Shown here: in pieces, positions 18,381-27,434 of the stretch
How the letters are laid out: each line of letters begins with the position of its first letter
How positions within the stretch are numbered: position 1 is the stretch's first letter
Source: a bacterium endosymbiont of Escarpia laminata
GTDB lineage: Bacteria; Pseudomonadota; Gammaproteobacteria; Chromatiales; Chromatiaceae
Assembly: GCA_003660235.1 (NCBI GenBank)
Contig: QGON01000071.1
Location: 434,001-498,000 of the forward strand
DNA: 64,000 nt
Reading direction: 5' to 3'
Notes under the pieces: generated by a model
What the model was told of the DNA's origin: nothing
Database searches by the model: none
What the model saw: the letters and a program-made list of their open reading frames with translations, nothing else
Program-made: the position numbers and the translations under genes

Positions 18381-19892
18381 ATGGTTGAAACAATCCAGGC
18401 ACTGACAAACGGCGTTCCGTTGATCAGCCTGCTGATCCTCTCGCTACCGATCGGCGCAGCATTGATCTGGCTGATTCCAGGGAGTGAAAGATCCCGTTGG
18501 GTGGTACTTGCGACGGCGCTTGTCGATCTGGTGCTCGCCACCCTGATACTTCTGGGTTTTGACGCAACACAGAGCGGCTTTCAGTTTGTCGAAACGGCAA
18601 GCTGGATACCCTCTCTCAATGTCCACTACAAGGTGGGCGTGGACGGCGTTTCTGTGCTGTTCCTGCCTTTAACCGTGCTGCTCTTCCTTGGCGTGATTCT
18701 CAGCTCATGGACCAGCGTACGCACCCTGCCCCGACTCTACTACACACTGCTGTTGCTGCTGGAAAGCGCGACCCTGGGCATTTTTGTCTCCCTCGACACC
18801 ATACTCTTTTTCCTTTTCTGGGAACTGACGCTGATCCCGCTCTATTTTCTCATTAGTTTCTGGGGAACCGGTGCAAACCGCCGTTATGCCGCGGTGAAAT
18901 ATACCCTCTTCATGCTGGCCGGCGGCGTGCCGCTGCTGTTCGGATTCATGCTGCTCGCCTTCAATCATGCCGAGATTGCCGGAGCCACCTTTCCCGGCGG
19001 GTTGGTCTTCGACATGGAAACCCTGCTCAGCCAGCCGCTGCCCGCTGAAATGCAGACCATCATCTTCCTGCTGCTGCTGGCAGGCTTTGCCTTCAAGACG
19101 CCGATATTTCCCTTCCACACCTGGCTACCGGTAGTAGCCATGGAGGGTCCCATAGCCGTCGCGGCCCTGATGACCGGTCTTAAACTCGGCGCTTACGGCA
19201 TCATCCGCTTTGTTGTACCCATGGCACCGGCTGCTGCACAGGATTTTCACTGGCTGCTTGCCGGTCTCGGTGTCATCGGCATCCTCTACGGTGCAATGAT
19301 GGCCATTGCCCAGACCAACCTGCGGCGCATGCTCGCCTACTCAAGCATCAGTCATGTAGGGCTTGTAATATTGGGTGTCGCCTCATTGAATATCCAGGGT
19401 ATCCAGGGCGCGCTGTTCCACCTGTTGAACTTCACCATCGTGGCTGGCGGCCTTTTCATCCTGACCGGTTTTCTGCACCACCGCACCGGTTCCACCGACA
19501 TCATCAGCCTGGGGGGGGTTGCCCAACGGATGCCGCTGTTAACCGCGTTCTTCTTCCTCTTTGGACTAGCCAGCATGGGGGTTCCGGGTACCAACGGTTT
19601 TCCCGCAGAGTTTCTGGTGCTGGTCAGCGCCCTTGAGACCCACACCGGGGCCGGTCTGGCAGCGCTCTTTGGGGTTGTGCTAAGCGCAGGTTACTTCCTG
19701 TCGATCTATCGTCGCGCCTTTCTCGGACCCATCACCTCTCCGGTGGTGGATGAAGCCCTGGATCTGCGTCACCGTGAACTTTTGGTGGTAAGCGCCATGG
19801 GACTGCTCATCCTCACGGCAGGACTCTACCCTAATGCTGTACTCGACCTGACCCGGGTGGCCAGCGAGCAATGGGTGGCAGGAATGAGATAG
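18381..19892 (+). CDS. NuoM-like antiporter subunit of the DAB operon (third)
   Basis: A 503-residue polytopic membrane protein with all canonical NuoM landmarks: FWELTLIPLYFLISFWG, FKTPIFPFHTWLPVVAMEGP with lysine intact, TGLKLGAYGIIRF, and a histidine-containing SSISHVGLVILG segment. It is the last antiporter-like gene of the cluster; the next gene starts 34 bases later and is unrelated (PEBP). Together with the other three it would form a Mrp- or complex-I-like membrane arm linked to DabA. Confidence 0.88.
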   Translation: MVETIQALTNGVPLISLLILSLPIGAALIWLIPGSERSRWVVLATALVDLVLATLILLGFDATQSGFQFVETASWIPSLNVHYKVGVDGVSVLFLPLTVLLFLGVILSSWTSVRTLPRLYYTLLLLLESATLGIFVSLDTILFFLFWELTLIPLYFLISFWGTGANRRYAAVKYTLFMLAGGVPLLFGFMLLAFNHAEIAGATFPGGLVFDMETLLSQPLPAEMQTIIFLLLLAGFAFKTPIFPFHTWLPVVAMEGPIAVAALMTGLKLGAYGIIRFVVPMAPAAAQDFHWLLAGLGVIGILYGAMMAIAQTNLRRMLAYSSISHVGLVILGVASLNIQGIQGALFHLLNFTIVAGGLFILTGFLHHRTGSTDIISLGGVAQRMPLLTAFFFLFGLASMGVPGTNGFPAEFLVLVSALETHTGAGLAALFGVVLSAGYFLSIYRRAFLGPITSPVVDEALDLRHRELLVVSAMGLLILTAGLYPNAVLDLTRVASEQWVAGMR

Positions 19893-19925
19893 AATCGCCT
19901 GGAGAAAACCTCACAGGAGGAGAGC

Positions 19926-20513
19926 ATGAGAGCCATTTTCACCAGCACCCTTTTGCTTTTGGCATTTACCGCCCAGGCAGATCCATCATTTCAACTGACG
20001 AGTCCCGACATCAAGGCAGGCGTGATGCTGGACAACGCACAGGTTTTCAATGGCTTCGGTTGTAACGGCGGCAATATCTCTCCCCAGCTCAACTGGTCCG
20101 GCGCGCCGGAGAACACAAAGAGTTTCGCCGTAACGGTTTATGACCCCGATGCGCCAACCGGCAGCGGCTGGTGGCACTGGGTGATTTTCAATATTCCTGC
20201 CAATGCCGCTGGACTGGCCCGCAATGCGGGTAACCCAACATCCCATCTGGCACCGGAAAGCAGCGTCCAGAGTCGCACTGACTTCGGCAGTACGGGATTT
20301 GGTGGCGCCTGTCCTCCGAAGGGGCATGGCAAACATCGTTACCAGTTCAAGGTTCATGCCCTGGATGTTGAAAGGCTCGACATCGGCCCCGACAGCAGTG
20401 GAGCACTGGCCGGCTACTATATCAACGCCCATCAGCTGGGCGTGGCGGATATCGAGGCGATCTATGAGCGTCCAGTCTCCCCTGTACCACCGGTAAATTT
20501 CAGCGTGAAATGA
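19926..20513 (+). CDS. YbhB/YbcL (PEBP) family exported protein
   Basis: A 195-residue protein with a signal peptide (residues 1-18, ending AQA) and the phosphatidylethanolamine-binding fold: NISPQLNWSGAPENTKSFAV, the DPDAPTGSGWWHWVIFNIP motif and GYGGACPP-like GFGGACPPKGHGKHRYQFKVHALD. Bacterial members are periplasmic, and their ligand and role are unclear. A very strong ribosome site (CAGGAGGAG) precedes the ATG. The stop overlaps the next gene (ATGA), so it is coupled to sprT. Confidence 0.92.
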   Translation: MRAIFTSTLLLLAFTAQADPSFQLTSPDIKAGVMLDNAQVFNGFGCNGGNISPQLNWSGAPENTKSFAVTVYDPDAPTGSGWWHWVIFNIPANAAGLARNAGNPTSHLAPESSVQSRTDFGSTGFGGACPPKGHGKHRYQFKVHALDVERLDIGPDSSGALAGYYINAHQLGVADIEAIYERPVSPVPPVNFSVK

Positions 20514-21061
20514 GTCGATTCAAACAATTGGAGCAGGCAAGCGACAAGACAATCGACGAATTGCAGCGAACCGCGCTGGCCCGCACCAAAGCCTTGCTGG
20601 AACAGGCTGTACACCACTTTGGGCGGCCTGTCCCCGAGGTAAAAATTAATTTCGACCTGAAAGGCCAGGCTGCGGGAATGGTGCGTTTTCCAGCTTTGGG
20701 AGAGGCGCAAATCCGCTACAACGCCCTTCTCCTGAATGAAAATGCCGAGGATTTCCTCAAACGGACCGTTCCGCATGAAGTAGCCCATGTCATCGCCCGT
20801 GTTTATTACAGCAGAAATATCCGTCCTCACGGCACCGAGTGGCAATCAATCATGCACTTTTTTGGCGCCGATGCGAGCCGCTGTCATAGTTACGATACAC
20901 AACGCGCCTCGACCCGGAAGCTCCAACAGTTCCGCTATGCCTGCGACTGTACCGAACATCTGTTGACCAGCATACGGCATAAGCGAAGCCTGGCCGGGCA
21001 GCTCTACCGCTGTCGAAAGTGCAAAAATCCACTAAAGTTGGTGGTAAGCACCGATTTGTGA
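20510..21061 (+). CDS. sprT: SprT-family zinc metalloprotease-like protein
   Basis: A 183-residue cytoplasmic protein with the HEVAH zinc-protease motif at residues 89-93 inside an SprT domain, followed by a C-terminal zinc ribbon (CDC near residue 144 and CRKCKN near 171). Eukaryotic SPRTN relatives cleave DNA-protein crosslinks; the bacterial role is not established. The length agrees with the family, and it is translationally coupled to the PEBP gene. Confidence 0.9.
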   Translation: MSRFKQLEQASDKTIDELQRTALARTKALLEQAVHHFGRPVPEVKINFDLKGQAAGMVRFPALGEAQIRYNALLLNENAEDFLKRTVPHEVAHVIARVYYSRNIRPHGTEWQSIMHFFGADASRCHSYDTQRASTRKLQQFRYACDCTEHLLTSIRHKRSLAGQLYRCRKCKNPLKLVVSTDL

Positions 21062-21070
21062 GAGATCTCT

Positions 21071-21382
21071 TTGAAAACCTTGCTGGTAACCCTATTGCTG
21101 ACACTCTGGTCTCAGCAGACCTACGCCTTTTTTTGCTTTACCTTCAATGGCGGTGGCGCAGAGCGGCATTACCGTCAGAGAGCTTGGTTACCTCCTGCCT
21201 ATTTTCCACCTGCTCCCCTTAGTCCGAGCTATCCGTTGGAGGGTGATCCTCAGCCACCCCCGATCCGCCCGGCAAAAAAACCCGTCGAACAGGAGGTGGA
21301 TATCATCAATGGCTATCGCTTTCGAGCGCTTGGTAGAAACCGCACTAACGAACAGGCTAAAATCCCCCGTCTCAACCATTAA
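21071..21382 (+). CDS. Small proline-rich exported hypothetical protein
   Basis: A 103-residue frame starting at TTG 21071, with a signal peptide (MKTLLVTLLLTLWSQQTYA, cleavage before FFCF). The mature part has a glycine patch, a proline-rich middle (PPAYFPPAPLSPSYP and PPPIRPAKKP) and a polar C-terminus. The good signal peptide is the main reason to accept it despite the weak start codon; a weak AGAGAT ribosome site lies upstream. Proline- and tyrosine-rich small envelope proteins of this sort are usually unannotated, and the function is unknown. Confidence 0.55.
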   Translation: MKTLLVTLLLTLWSQQTYAFFCFTFNGGGAERHYRQRAWLPPAYFPPAPLSPSYPLEGDPQPPPIRPAKKPVEQEVDIINGYRFRALGRNRTNEQAKIPRLNH

Positions 21383-21426
21383 ACTCATCTGATCATTTTT
21401 TAGAAAGCATACTTTAGGAGTTTTCC

Positions 21427-22836
21427 GTGGCAGAAAAGAACGTTGATGTTGCCATCATCGGTTCCGGCACCGCCGGTCTGAATGCAACCAGTAAGGTCGG
21501 TCCTGCCGGCAAAAGTTTTGTGCTGATCAACGGTGGAGAGCCAGGCACCACCTGCGCACGGGTCGGCTGCATGCCCTCGAAGGCACTGATTCAGGTGGCA
21601 GAGGACTACCACCGGCGCACCCATCTTGGCCGCTACGGGGTGGATGGCCACGAAGAGTTGACCATCGATATTCCCGAAGCGATGGAGCATGTACAGGATA
21701 TGCGGGACAACTTCGTCGACCGGGTACTCTCCAACAGCACCGATAACATGGGCGATAAGTTTATCGAGGCCTATGCGAAATTTGTCGATCCCCATACCCT
21801 GGAACTCGATAACGGCGACCGCATCCATGCAGAGAAGATCGTTATCGCCACCGGCTCACGTCCGGTAGTGCCACAAGCCTGGCAGGCATTCGGTAACAAA
21901 GTGATAACCACCGACAGCTTCTTCGAGCTGGAGAATCTGCCCGAATCCATGGCCGTCGTAGGACTGGGTGTGATCGGTCTCGAACTGGGTCAATCCATCA
22001 GCCGTCTCGGGGTCGATGTCACCGGCTTCGACCTCGCTGAGCAGATCGGCGGGATCACCGACCCTGAAGTCAGCAATGTCGCCCTGGAGATCATGCGCCG
22101 GGAGTTTCCCATCCATCTTGGAACAGCCGTGGAGATTAGCGGGGAGGGAGACAAACTGCGGGTCACCGCGGGTGACATCTCGGTGGTGGTGGATAAGGTT
22201 CTGGCCAGTATGGGCCGGATTCCCAACGTGGACAATCTGGCCCTGGAAAACGCCGGTATCGAACTGGATGAACGCGGCGTCCCCCACTACAACTCCAACA
22301 CCATGCAGATTGGCGACTCCCATATCTTTATCGCCGGCGACATGAACGGCGACCGGCAGATTTTGCATGAAGCGGGAGATGAGGGAAAGATCGCCGGATA
22401 CAACGCGTCCAGTGATACCGTGCAGGGTTTCAAACGCAAGGTTCCCCTGGGGATCACCTTCTCAGATCCCAACATCTGCCTGGCGGGTGCGCGTTTTTCG
22501 GAGCTCGATCTGGAAACCACCGCAATCGGCGAGGTACGTCTGAATCCGGTTGGCCGCGCCATGATCATGGGGCAGAATCGGGGCATCATCCGGGTTTACG
22601 GTGACAAGGCGAGCGGCCGGATGCTGGGAGTAGAGATGGTCAGCGTACGGGGAGAAAACCTGGGGCACCTGTTGAACTGGGCGATTACCCAGGAATTGGG
22701 CGTCGGCGATCTGCTGCGCATGCCCTTCTATCACCCCGTGATCGAAGAGGCGTTACAGGCAGCACTCAACAACCTCTATGCCAAGGTCGAGAGCAAGAAC
22801 GAAGGGCCGATCAAGGAGTTGATTCCGCTGGATTAA
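21427..22836 (+). CDS. Dihydrolipoamide dehydrogenase-like flavoprotein
   Basis: A 469-residue class I pyridine-nucleotide disulfide oxidoreductase. The FAD-binding start is VAIIGSGTAGLNA, the redox-active pair is in TTCARVGCMPSKAL (CxxxxC), the NAD-binding motif is VVGLGVIGLELGQ, the second FAD motif is HIFIAGDMNGD and the C-terminal catalytic dyad lies in YHPVIEEAL. It starts at GTG with a TTAGGAG site six bases upstream. No 2-oxoacid dehydrogenase E1/E2 or glycine cleavage gene is adjacent, so the lipoyl partner is unknown; the active-site flank differs from textbook GGTCLNVGC. A compact palindrome follows the stop. Confidence 0.85.
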   Translation: MAEKNVDVAIIGSGTAGLNATSKVGPAGKSFVLINGGEPGTTCARVGCMPSKALIQVAEDYHRRTHLGRYGVDGHEELTIDIPEAMEHVQDMRDNFVDRVLSNSTDNMGDKFIEAYAKFVDPHTLELDNGDRIHAEKIVIATGSRPVVPQAWQAFGNKVITTDSFFELENLPESMAVVGLGVIGLELGQSISRLGVDVTGFDLAEQIGGITDPEVSNVALEIMRREFPIHLGTAVEISGEGDKLRVTAGDISVVVDKVLASMGRIPNVDNLALENAGIELDERGVPHYNSNTMQIGDSHIFIAGDMNGDRQILHEAGDEGKIAGYNASSDTVQGFKRKVPLGITFSDPNICLAGARFSELDLETTAIGEVRLNPVGRAMIMGQNRGIIRVYGDKASGRMLGVEMVSVRGENLGHLLNWAITQELGVGDLLRMPFYHPVIEEALQAALNNLYAKVESKNEGPIKELIPLD

Positions 22837-22854
22837 TACCCATCCAACAAACTT

Positions 22855-22878
22855 GTAGGAGCGGGGCGCCGCTCCTAC
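22855..22878. repeat. REP-like palindrome, compact form
   Basis: Perfect 10-base arms GTAGGAGCGG and CCGCTCCTAC around a four-base loop, between two convergent genes. It has the same head (GTAGGAGCGG) as the REP elements at 31896, 35301, 36937 and 37510, and may work as a bidirectional terminator. Confidence 0.8.
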
Positions 22879-22889
22879 TCAGCCACTGA

Positions 22890-23894
22890 CTAGGACCGCA
22901 TCTCTTTGTAGTCCTGAAAGGTCACAGGTTCGATCTCGGGATGCGCCAGCAGAAACGCTTCGAGTTTTTTCAGTGAATAGGGGCTCATCGCCTTGGGGTG
23001 TCCCATCACGTTGAAGATCGGCTCGCGCCCGGAGGCCAGCAGGCTCCTATAGGACTTCTCCAACAGACCGGCCTTGGCGCCATCGATGGAGGTAACGGTG
23101 TTGGTGACCTTGGTCAGAAGTTCCCGGTAGTAGGCGACATTGGCCACCATGGCAGCGCCATCGCCATAGGGTTTGAAATTCCCCCGCGCAAACTTTTTGA
23201 TGAATACCATCTTCCAGTAAAAAGAGGGCCAGACCCTGCATGCGGTGATGGGAATCTCCAGAAAACGTCCCCGCTCCACTTCTTTAACCGGATCACTTTC
23301 GAACCGCCAGAGAGACTTTTTCGGTGCGCCACGAAAATCGAAACCCCGTATATCGTCCGGCGACATACCCTCTTCGTAGACCGTGCTGTCGAGCCAGATA
23401 CCCTGATTCTGGAGCGCGTCGCCGATAAAATCGAAGGGCTGCATGCACCAGCCGCCGGCACGGTAGGCAAAAATTGAGTCGCCCACAATATCGGTCAGCG
23501 CTTTTTTATAACGCACGACGATCTCTTCGACCGCCTCGGGTGCATAGTCATGCAGACGGTAGCGACTCGTGTCGATTCGCCAGCCGCCATCCACGTACTC
23601 CGTATCCTCCCAGTGGGGATGGATATGCAGCTGCACATCATGCCCATCCTTCGTAAGCCGTTGAAGCTGCTCACTGATAACGGCGTAATCCTGCTGCAAA
23701 TCATCATTATCAGACGCAGCACGCTTCAGCTTGTCCAGATAACCGGCATCCACAAAAAGCGTCAGCTTGGCACCAAAACGATCGACCAGTTTTGCCAATT
23801 CATCAATGGGGTGGATCATGCAATTGTGGACACTGCCCACTTCCCGACCAAAGAAGAGCTCATAATCCAGGGTAATAAGCAGACGCGTGCCCAT
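22890..23894 (-). CDS. Polysaccharide deacetylase-like (NodB fold) protein
   Basis: A 334-residue protein with a NodB-like pattern: ITLDYELFFG with the catalytic/metal Asp, then VQLHIHPHWED, giving the His-x3-His metal pair, and YRAGGWCMQP, a typical RxGG segment near the third motif. Such proteins in surface-polysaccharide loci (WbmS group) remove N-acetyl groups or act as pseudo-enzymes. The start is the ATG at 23894; a TTG one codon upstream is possible. No polysaccharide gene cluster surrounds it, and the substrate is unknown. Confidence 0.7.
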   Translation of the reverse strand: MGTRLLITLDYELFFGREVGSVHNCMIHPIDELAKLVDRFGAKLTLFVDAGYLDKLKRAASDNDDLQQDYAVISEQLQRLTKDGHDVQLHIHPHWEDTEYVDGGWRIDTSRYRLHDYAPEAVEEIVVRYKKALTDIVGDSIFAYRAGGWCMQPFDFIGDALQNQGIWLDSTVYEEGMSPDDIRGFDFRGAPKKSLWRFESDPVKEVERGRFLEIPITACRVWPSFYWKMVFIKKFARGNFKPYGDGAAMVANVAYYRELLTKVTNTVTSIDGAKAGLLEKSYRSLLASGREPIFNVMGHPKAMSPYSLKKLEAFLLAHPEIEPVTFQDYKEMRS

Positions 23895-23962
23895 CAAAAA
23901 CTATCCGTGCCAACCAAATCGGTTATTATCGCAAAACTTACCGCTTCCTGGGCAAATTTTTG

Positions 23963-24937
23963 TCACGCATCTGCCAGGAATATCGCCCGGCGTGGTGCAG
24001 GCAGACCTTCAATAGTCTGTGAGGCATCCGGCAGGTCAAGGTAGTCCGCCAGAGACTCAAACTGCATCCATTCAGTGGAGCGCTGCTCCTCCACAGAGGT
24101 TCGGCCCACATCGATCAGACGGATATTGCTGAATCCCGCCCGCCGCAACCAGCTCTCAAGGGTTGCAGGCGAGGGCAGAAACCAGACGTTGCGCATCTTG
24201 GCGTAGCGTCCCTCCGGCACCAGCACCTCCCCCAGTCCCCCTTCGATGACCAAGGTCTCCAGCACCAGCTCCCCACCCTTACGCAGACAGCCTTTCAGTT
24301 CCGACAGATGCGCAAATGGGGAGCGGCGATGGTAGAGAACCCCCATGGAAAAAACCGTATCAAAGGCCTGTAGATTGGGGGGCAGATCCTCGATACCCAG
24401 GGGCAGCACCTCCACCGGGAATTGCCGTCCCAGGAAGTGACGGATCGCCTCGAACTGTTTGACGAAAAGCTGCGTGGGATCGATGCCGATCACCTGCCGG
24501 GCGCCCTCCCCAACCATGCGCCAGCAGTGGTAACCATTTCCACAGCCCACATCCAGCACCAACCGATCCCTTAAAGGTTGGATGTGGCCTTGCAGACGCA
24601 CCCATTTCCAGTCTGAACGCCACTCTGTGTCAAGCCGGATAGCAAAAATGTCAAATGGCCCTTTGCGCCAGGGATGGAGCTGTTTCAGCAGACCGGCGAT
24701 CTCCTGCCGAATTTCTTCGTCACACGTCTGCTCCGTCCTGACAGTCACTGCACTGGAGGTAAGATCGATCTGTGATGGTTCGATGGAAGGCAGTGCGGCG
24801 ATCGCCTCAGACCACTTCTGCATATCGCCGTGGGACTGCTCCCTCCAGACAGACTCAATCTGTTCCGGCAACAGTTCCAGCCAACGCCCCAAGGGGGTTC
24901 TCATCAGCGGCACCATCCACTGCCAGTCGCCGTTCAT
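23963..24937 (-). CDS. cmoB: tRNA U34 carboxymethyltransferase CmoB
   Basis: A 324-residue protein that transfers the carboxymethyl group from carboxy-SAM to 5-hydroxyuridine at tRNA position 34, giving cmo5U. It contains an SAM-fold motif VLDVGCGNGYHCWRMVGEGA and the CmoB hallmarks FSMGVLYHRRSPFAHL and AFDTVFSMG. The frame is open further upstream, but the ATG at 24937 overlaps the cmoA stop (ATGA) and gives the normal family length (about 323 in E. coli). Confidence 0.95.
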   Translation of the reverse strand: MNGDWQWMVPLMRTPLGRWLELLPEQIESVWREQSHGDMQKWSEAIAALPSIEPSQIDLTSSAVTVRTEQTCDEEIRQEIAGLLKQLHPWRKGPFDIFAIRLDTEWRSDWKWVRLQGHIQPLRDRLVLDVGCGNGYHCWRMVGEGARQVIGIDPTQLFVKQFEAIRHFLGRQFPVEVLPLGIEDLPPNLQAFDTVFSMGVLYHRRSPFAHLSELKGCLRKGGELVLETLVIEGGLGEVLVPEGRYAKMRNVWFLPSPATLESWLRRAGFSNIRLIDVGRTSVEEQRSTEWMQFESLADYLDLPDASQTIEGLPAPRRAIFLADA

Positions 24938-25659
24938 TTGATGGCCAGCAGAGAGACGAAATTGAAACATTGAAACCAGACTTCCACGGTATTGAAACCA
25001 GCTTGAAACAATCTGTCCTGGTGGGTAGCCAGGGTTTCGGGAAGCAGCACATTCTCCAGTGCGGTACGCTTCTGGCTGATCTCCAGATCCGAGTAGCCCT
25101 GGCCTTTTTTGAAGGCATGGTGCATGTCGGTGAAAAGGGCCTGCACCTGAGGTTTTCCCAAGGCAATCTTTTCCGACAACACCAAAATTCCACTTGGCAG
25201 CATACCGTCGAAGATATGCTGCAACAGTCCGGAACGCCGCTCCGGCGGCACAAACTGAAGCGTAAAATTGAGCACTACCATGGAGGCTTTCTCTACCCTG
25301 ATATCCTGAATATCGGCACACACAAAATCCACAGGCGCCTTTCCAGTATCGGCCTCAAGAAACTCCCTGGCCCGTGCCAGCATGGCAGGAGAGTTATCCA
25401 CCGCAATGACACGGCAATCTCTGTCACCGATGCCTGATCGCATGGCTAAGGCAGCGGCACCCAAAGAACAGCCCAAATCGTAGCAAAGGCTCTCAGACTG
25501 CACCCGCCGGGCTGCCAGGGTGGCAATCATATTGATGATGGTTGCGTAACCCGGGACCGAACGCTGAATCATGTCAGGGAATACACCTGCCACCGCCTCA
25601 TCGAAAACAAAGTCGGTGACCAGTGCTTGGGGGGTTGCGTAAATATTGTCTTTACCCAT
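24934..25659 (-). CDS. cmoA: Carboxy-S-adenosyl-L-methionine synthase CmoA
   Basis: A 241-residue enzyme that makes carboxy-SAM from SAM and prephenate for CmoB. The diagnostic segments are VTDFVFDEAVAGVFPDMIQR followed by SVPGY, CYDLGCSLGAAALAMR and VVLNFTLQFVPPERR. The frame opens at 25680, but the ATG at 25659 has AGGACAGCA just before it and matches the family N-terminus. It is upstream of and coupled to cmoB. Confidence 0.95.
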   Translation of the reverse strand: MGKDNIYATPQALVTDFVFDEAVAGVFPDMIQRSVPGYATIINMIATLAARRVQSESLCYDLGCSLGAAALAMRSGIGDRDCRVIAVDNSPAMLARAREFLEADTGKAPVDFVCADIQDIRVEKASMVVLNFTLQFVPPERRSGLLQHIFDGMLPSGILVLSEKIALGKPQVQALFTDMHHAFKKGQGYSDLEISQKRTALENVLLPETLATHQDRLFQAGFNTVEVWFQCFNFVSLLAIK

Positions 25660-25875
25660 TGCTGTCCTGTATTCGACCAAAACACATCAATATCCAGAGG
25701 CTCTTCCGGGTGGTCAGATTCATAGTGCCGTAATCAGTTACTAAAGGGTGCATAGGATAGCCTTCTCCATAGCAGTCTGAGTTCTATTAATGATTTTCAG
25801 ACCTGCATTTTACGCAGATTTCCACTTGAGTGATGCAATCGAATAGAATGCCTTTTACAGTAGAAGGAGTAACCC

Positions 25876-26160
25876 ATGGGCCTGTTTGACTTCCTCTTAA
25901 CCGACCAGATGAAACGCGGCAAAATCGCCACTGAGATAGGCCTGAAAACAGGCATCTTCGTTGAATGCCCAATTTGCCGGGATGTCACGGAAGCGCCAAA
26001 TCATGAAGCCTTCAGGGAACAGACTGAGGTCTATATCAGGGCGCTGGTGGAGAATCTGGATGGACAGACGAAATTATTCGACAATGATGAAACAGAGATA
26101 ATCCGCACCATCGCGGAGGTCGGAAAAAAACTGCCATACAACTGTATGTGTCACATTTAG
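25876..26160 (+). CDS. Small conserved-looking protein with CPxC motif
   Basis: A 94-residue soluble protein with an excellent ribosome site (AGAAGGAGTAACCC). It has CPICRDVT in the middle and CMCHI at the extreme C-terminus, so four cysteines plus a histidine could bind one zinc or an Fe-S cluster. The rest is charged and helical. No family is recognised. It is transcribed convergently with the MFS gene and the two stops overlap by four bases. Confidence 0.7.
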   Translation: MGLFDFLLTDQMKRGKIATEIGLKTGIFVECPICRDVTEAPNHEAFREQTEVYIRALVENLDGQTKLFDNDETEIIRTIAEVGKKLPYNCMCHI

Positions 26161-27428
26161 CCCGCTGAAAATGAACGGGCTGCCGCCTCTCCCTCGACCA
26201 CATCGACCCGGCTCAATAGCAGTGCTCCCGCTACAAAGAGTATCGCCACCGAAAGAATGGCTATGCGTGCATCCCCAGTAATCACGCCAACCCAGCCCAT
26301 CAAGAGGGGACCAAATACCACTGCAAACTTGCCCAGCATATTGTAGAAACCGAAAAACTCTCCAGCCTGATCCCGCGGTATCAAGCGTGCATAGAGCGAG
26401 CGGGAGAGCGACTGAATCCCTCCCTGCACCAACCCGATAGCCACAGCCAGTGCGTAGAATTCCCAGACCGAGTCCATGCGGTAGGCCCAAAGCAGAATCA
26501 ATAGATAGATGAAGATCGCCAACAGAATCCCTTGCCTGGGACCTCTTCTTGCACCCAGCCGCCCGAACAGAATAGCCGCAGGGAAACCGACAAACTGGGT
26601 GATCAGCAGGGCTGTCATCAAATTGTTGGCATCAAAGCCGATAGAGAGCCCGTAATCCACCGCCATGCGCACGATGGTATCGACCCCGTCGATATAGAGC
26701 CAGTAGGCCAACAGGAAGAGGAAGGTCATGCGCAACTGCCGCAGCTTGCGCAGCGTCGACAGCAGCTGTCGAAAACCGGCCAGCAGATGACTGCCCTCAC
26801 CACGCTTTTTTTGGGGTTCCTTAACGAACAGAAAGACAGGAATCGAGAACAGGCCCCACCAGAGAGCGACCGTGATAAATGAGAGTCTGACCGCCTCGGC
26901 AGTGCCGCTGAGACCGAATGACTCCGGATAGAGCGTCATCACCACATCGAAGGCGAAAAGCAGCCCTCCCCCCAGGTAGCCGACGCCAAAACCCAGGGCG
27001 GAGAGCCGGTCGTAATCCTTCTCCTCCGCCACCGACACCAACAGAGAGTCGTAGAAGATAACACCCCCGGAAAAACCCAGAATCCCCAGTCCGTAGAGTG
27101 TCAGCGCCATCACCCAACTGCCCTGTCCAACCAGATAGAGGGCTCCGGTCATGACTATGCCCATTGAGGTGAAGAAGAGCAGGAAGCCTTTTTTTGCCCC
27201 GGCCTGATCTGCAATCGATCCCAACAGGGGCGCCAGACAAACGATGATGAGGCTTGCCAGAGAATTGGCCATACCCAGACGTAAGGTACTCTCCGTGGCT
27301 TCGACGCCCGCACTCCAGTACTGCTTGAAAAAAAGCGGAAAAAAACCGGCCATCACTGTTGTGGCGAAGGCTGAATTCGCCCAGTCATAGAAGACCCAGG
27401 CGAGCGCGCCTGTACGAATCTTCCGCAT
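26157..27428 (-). CDS. MFS transporter of the UMF1/Atg22-like family
   Basis: A 423-residue permease with about twelve membrane helices. The N-terminus LAWVFYDWANSAFATTVMAGFFP is the hallmark of the UMF1 (Atg22-like) family; QGGIQSLSRSLYARLIP with an acidic loop is the second typical segment. Yeast Atg22 exports amino acids from the vacuole; bacterial substrates are unknown. It is six bases downstream of the response regulator gene, so it may share a transcript with the two-component system. Confidence 0.88.
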   Translation of the reverse strand: MRKIRTGALAWVFYDWANSAFATTVMAGFFPLFFKQYWSAGVEATESTLRLGMANSLASLIIVCLAPLLGSIADQAGAKKGFLLFFTSMGIVMTGALYLVGQGSWVMALTLYGLGILGFSGGVIFYDSLLVSVAEEKDYDRLSALGFGVGYLGGGLLFAFDVVMTLYPESFGLSGTAEAVRLSFITVALWWGLFSIPVFLFVKEPQKKRGEGSHLLAGFRQLLSTLRKLRQLRMTFLFLLAYWLYIDGVDTIVRMAVDYGLSIGFDANNLMTALLITQFVGFPAAILFGRLGARRGPRQGILLAIFIYLLILLWAYRMDSVWEFYALAVAIGLVQGGIQSLSRSLYARLIPRDQAGEFFGFYNMLGKFAVVFGPLLMGWVGVITGDARIAILSVAILFVAGALLLSRVDVVEGEAAARSFSAG

Positions 27429-27434
27429 GAATGT

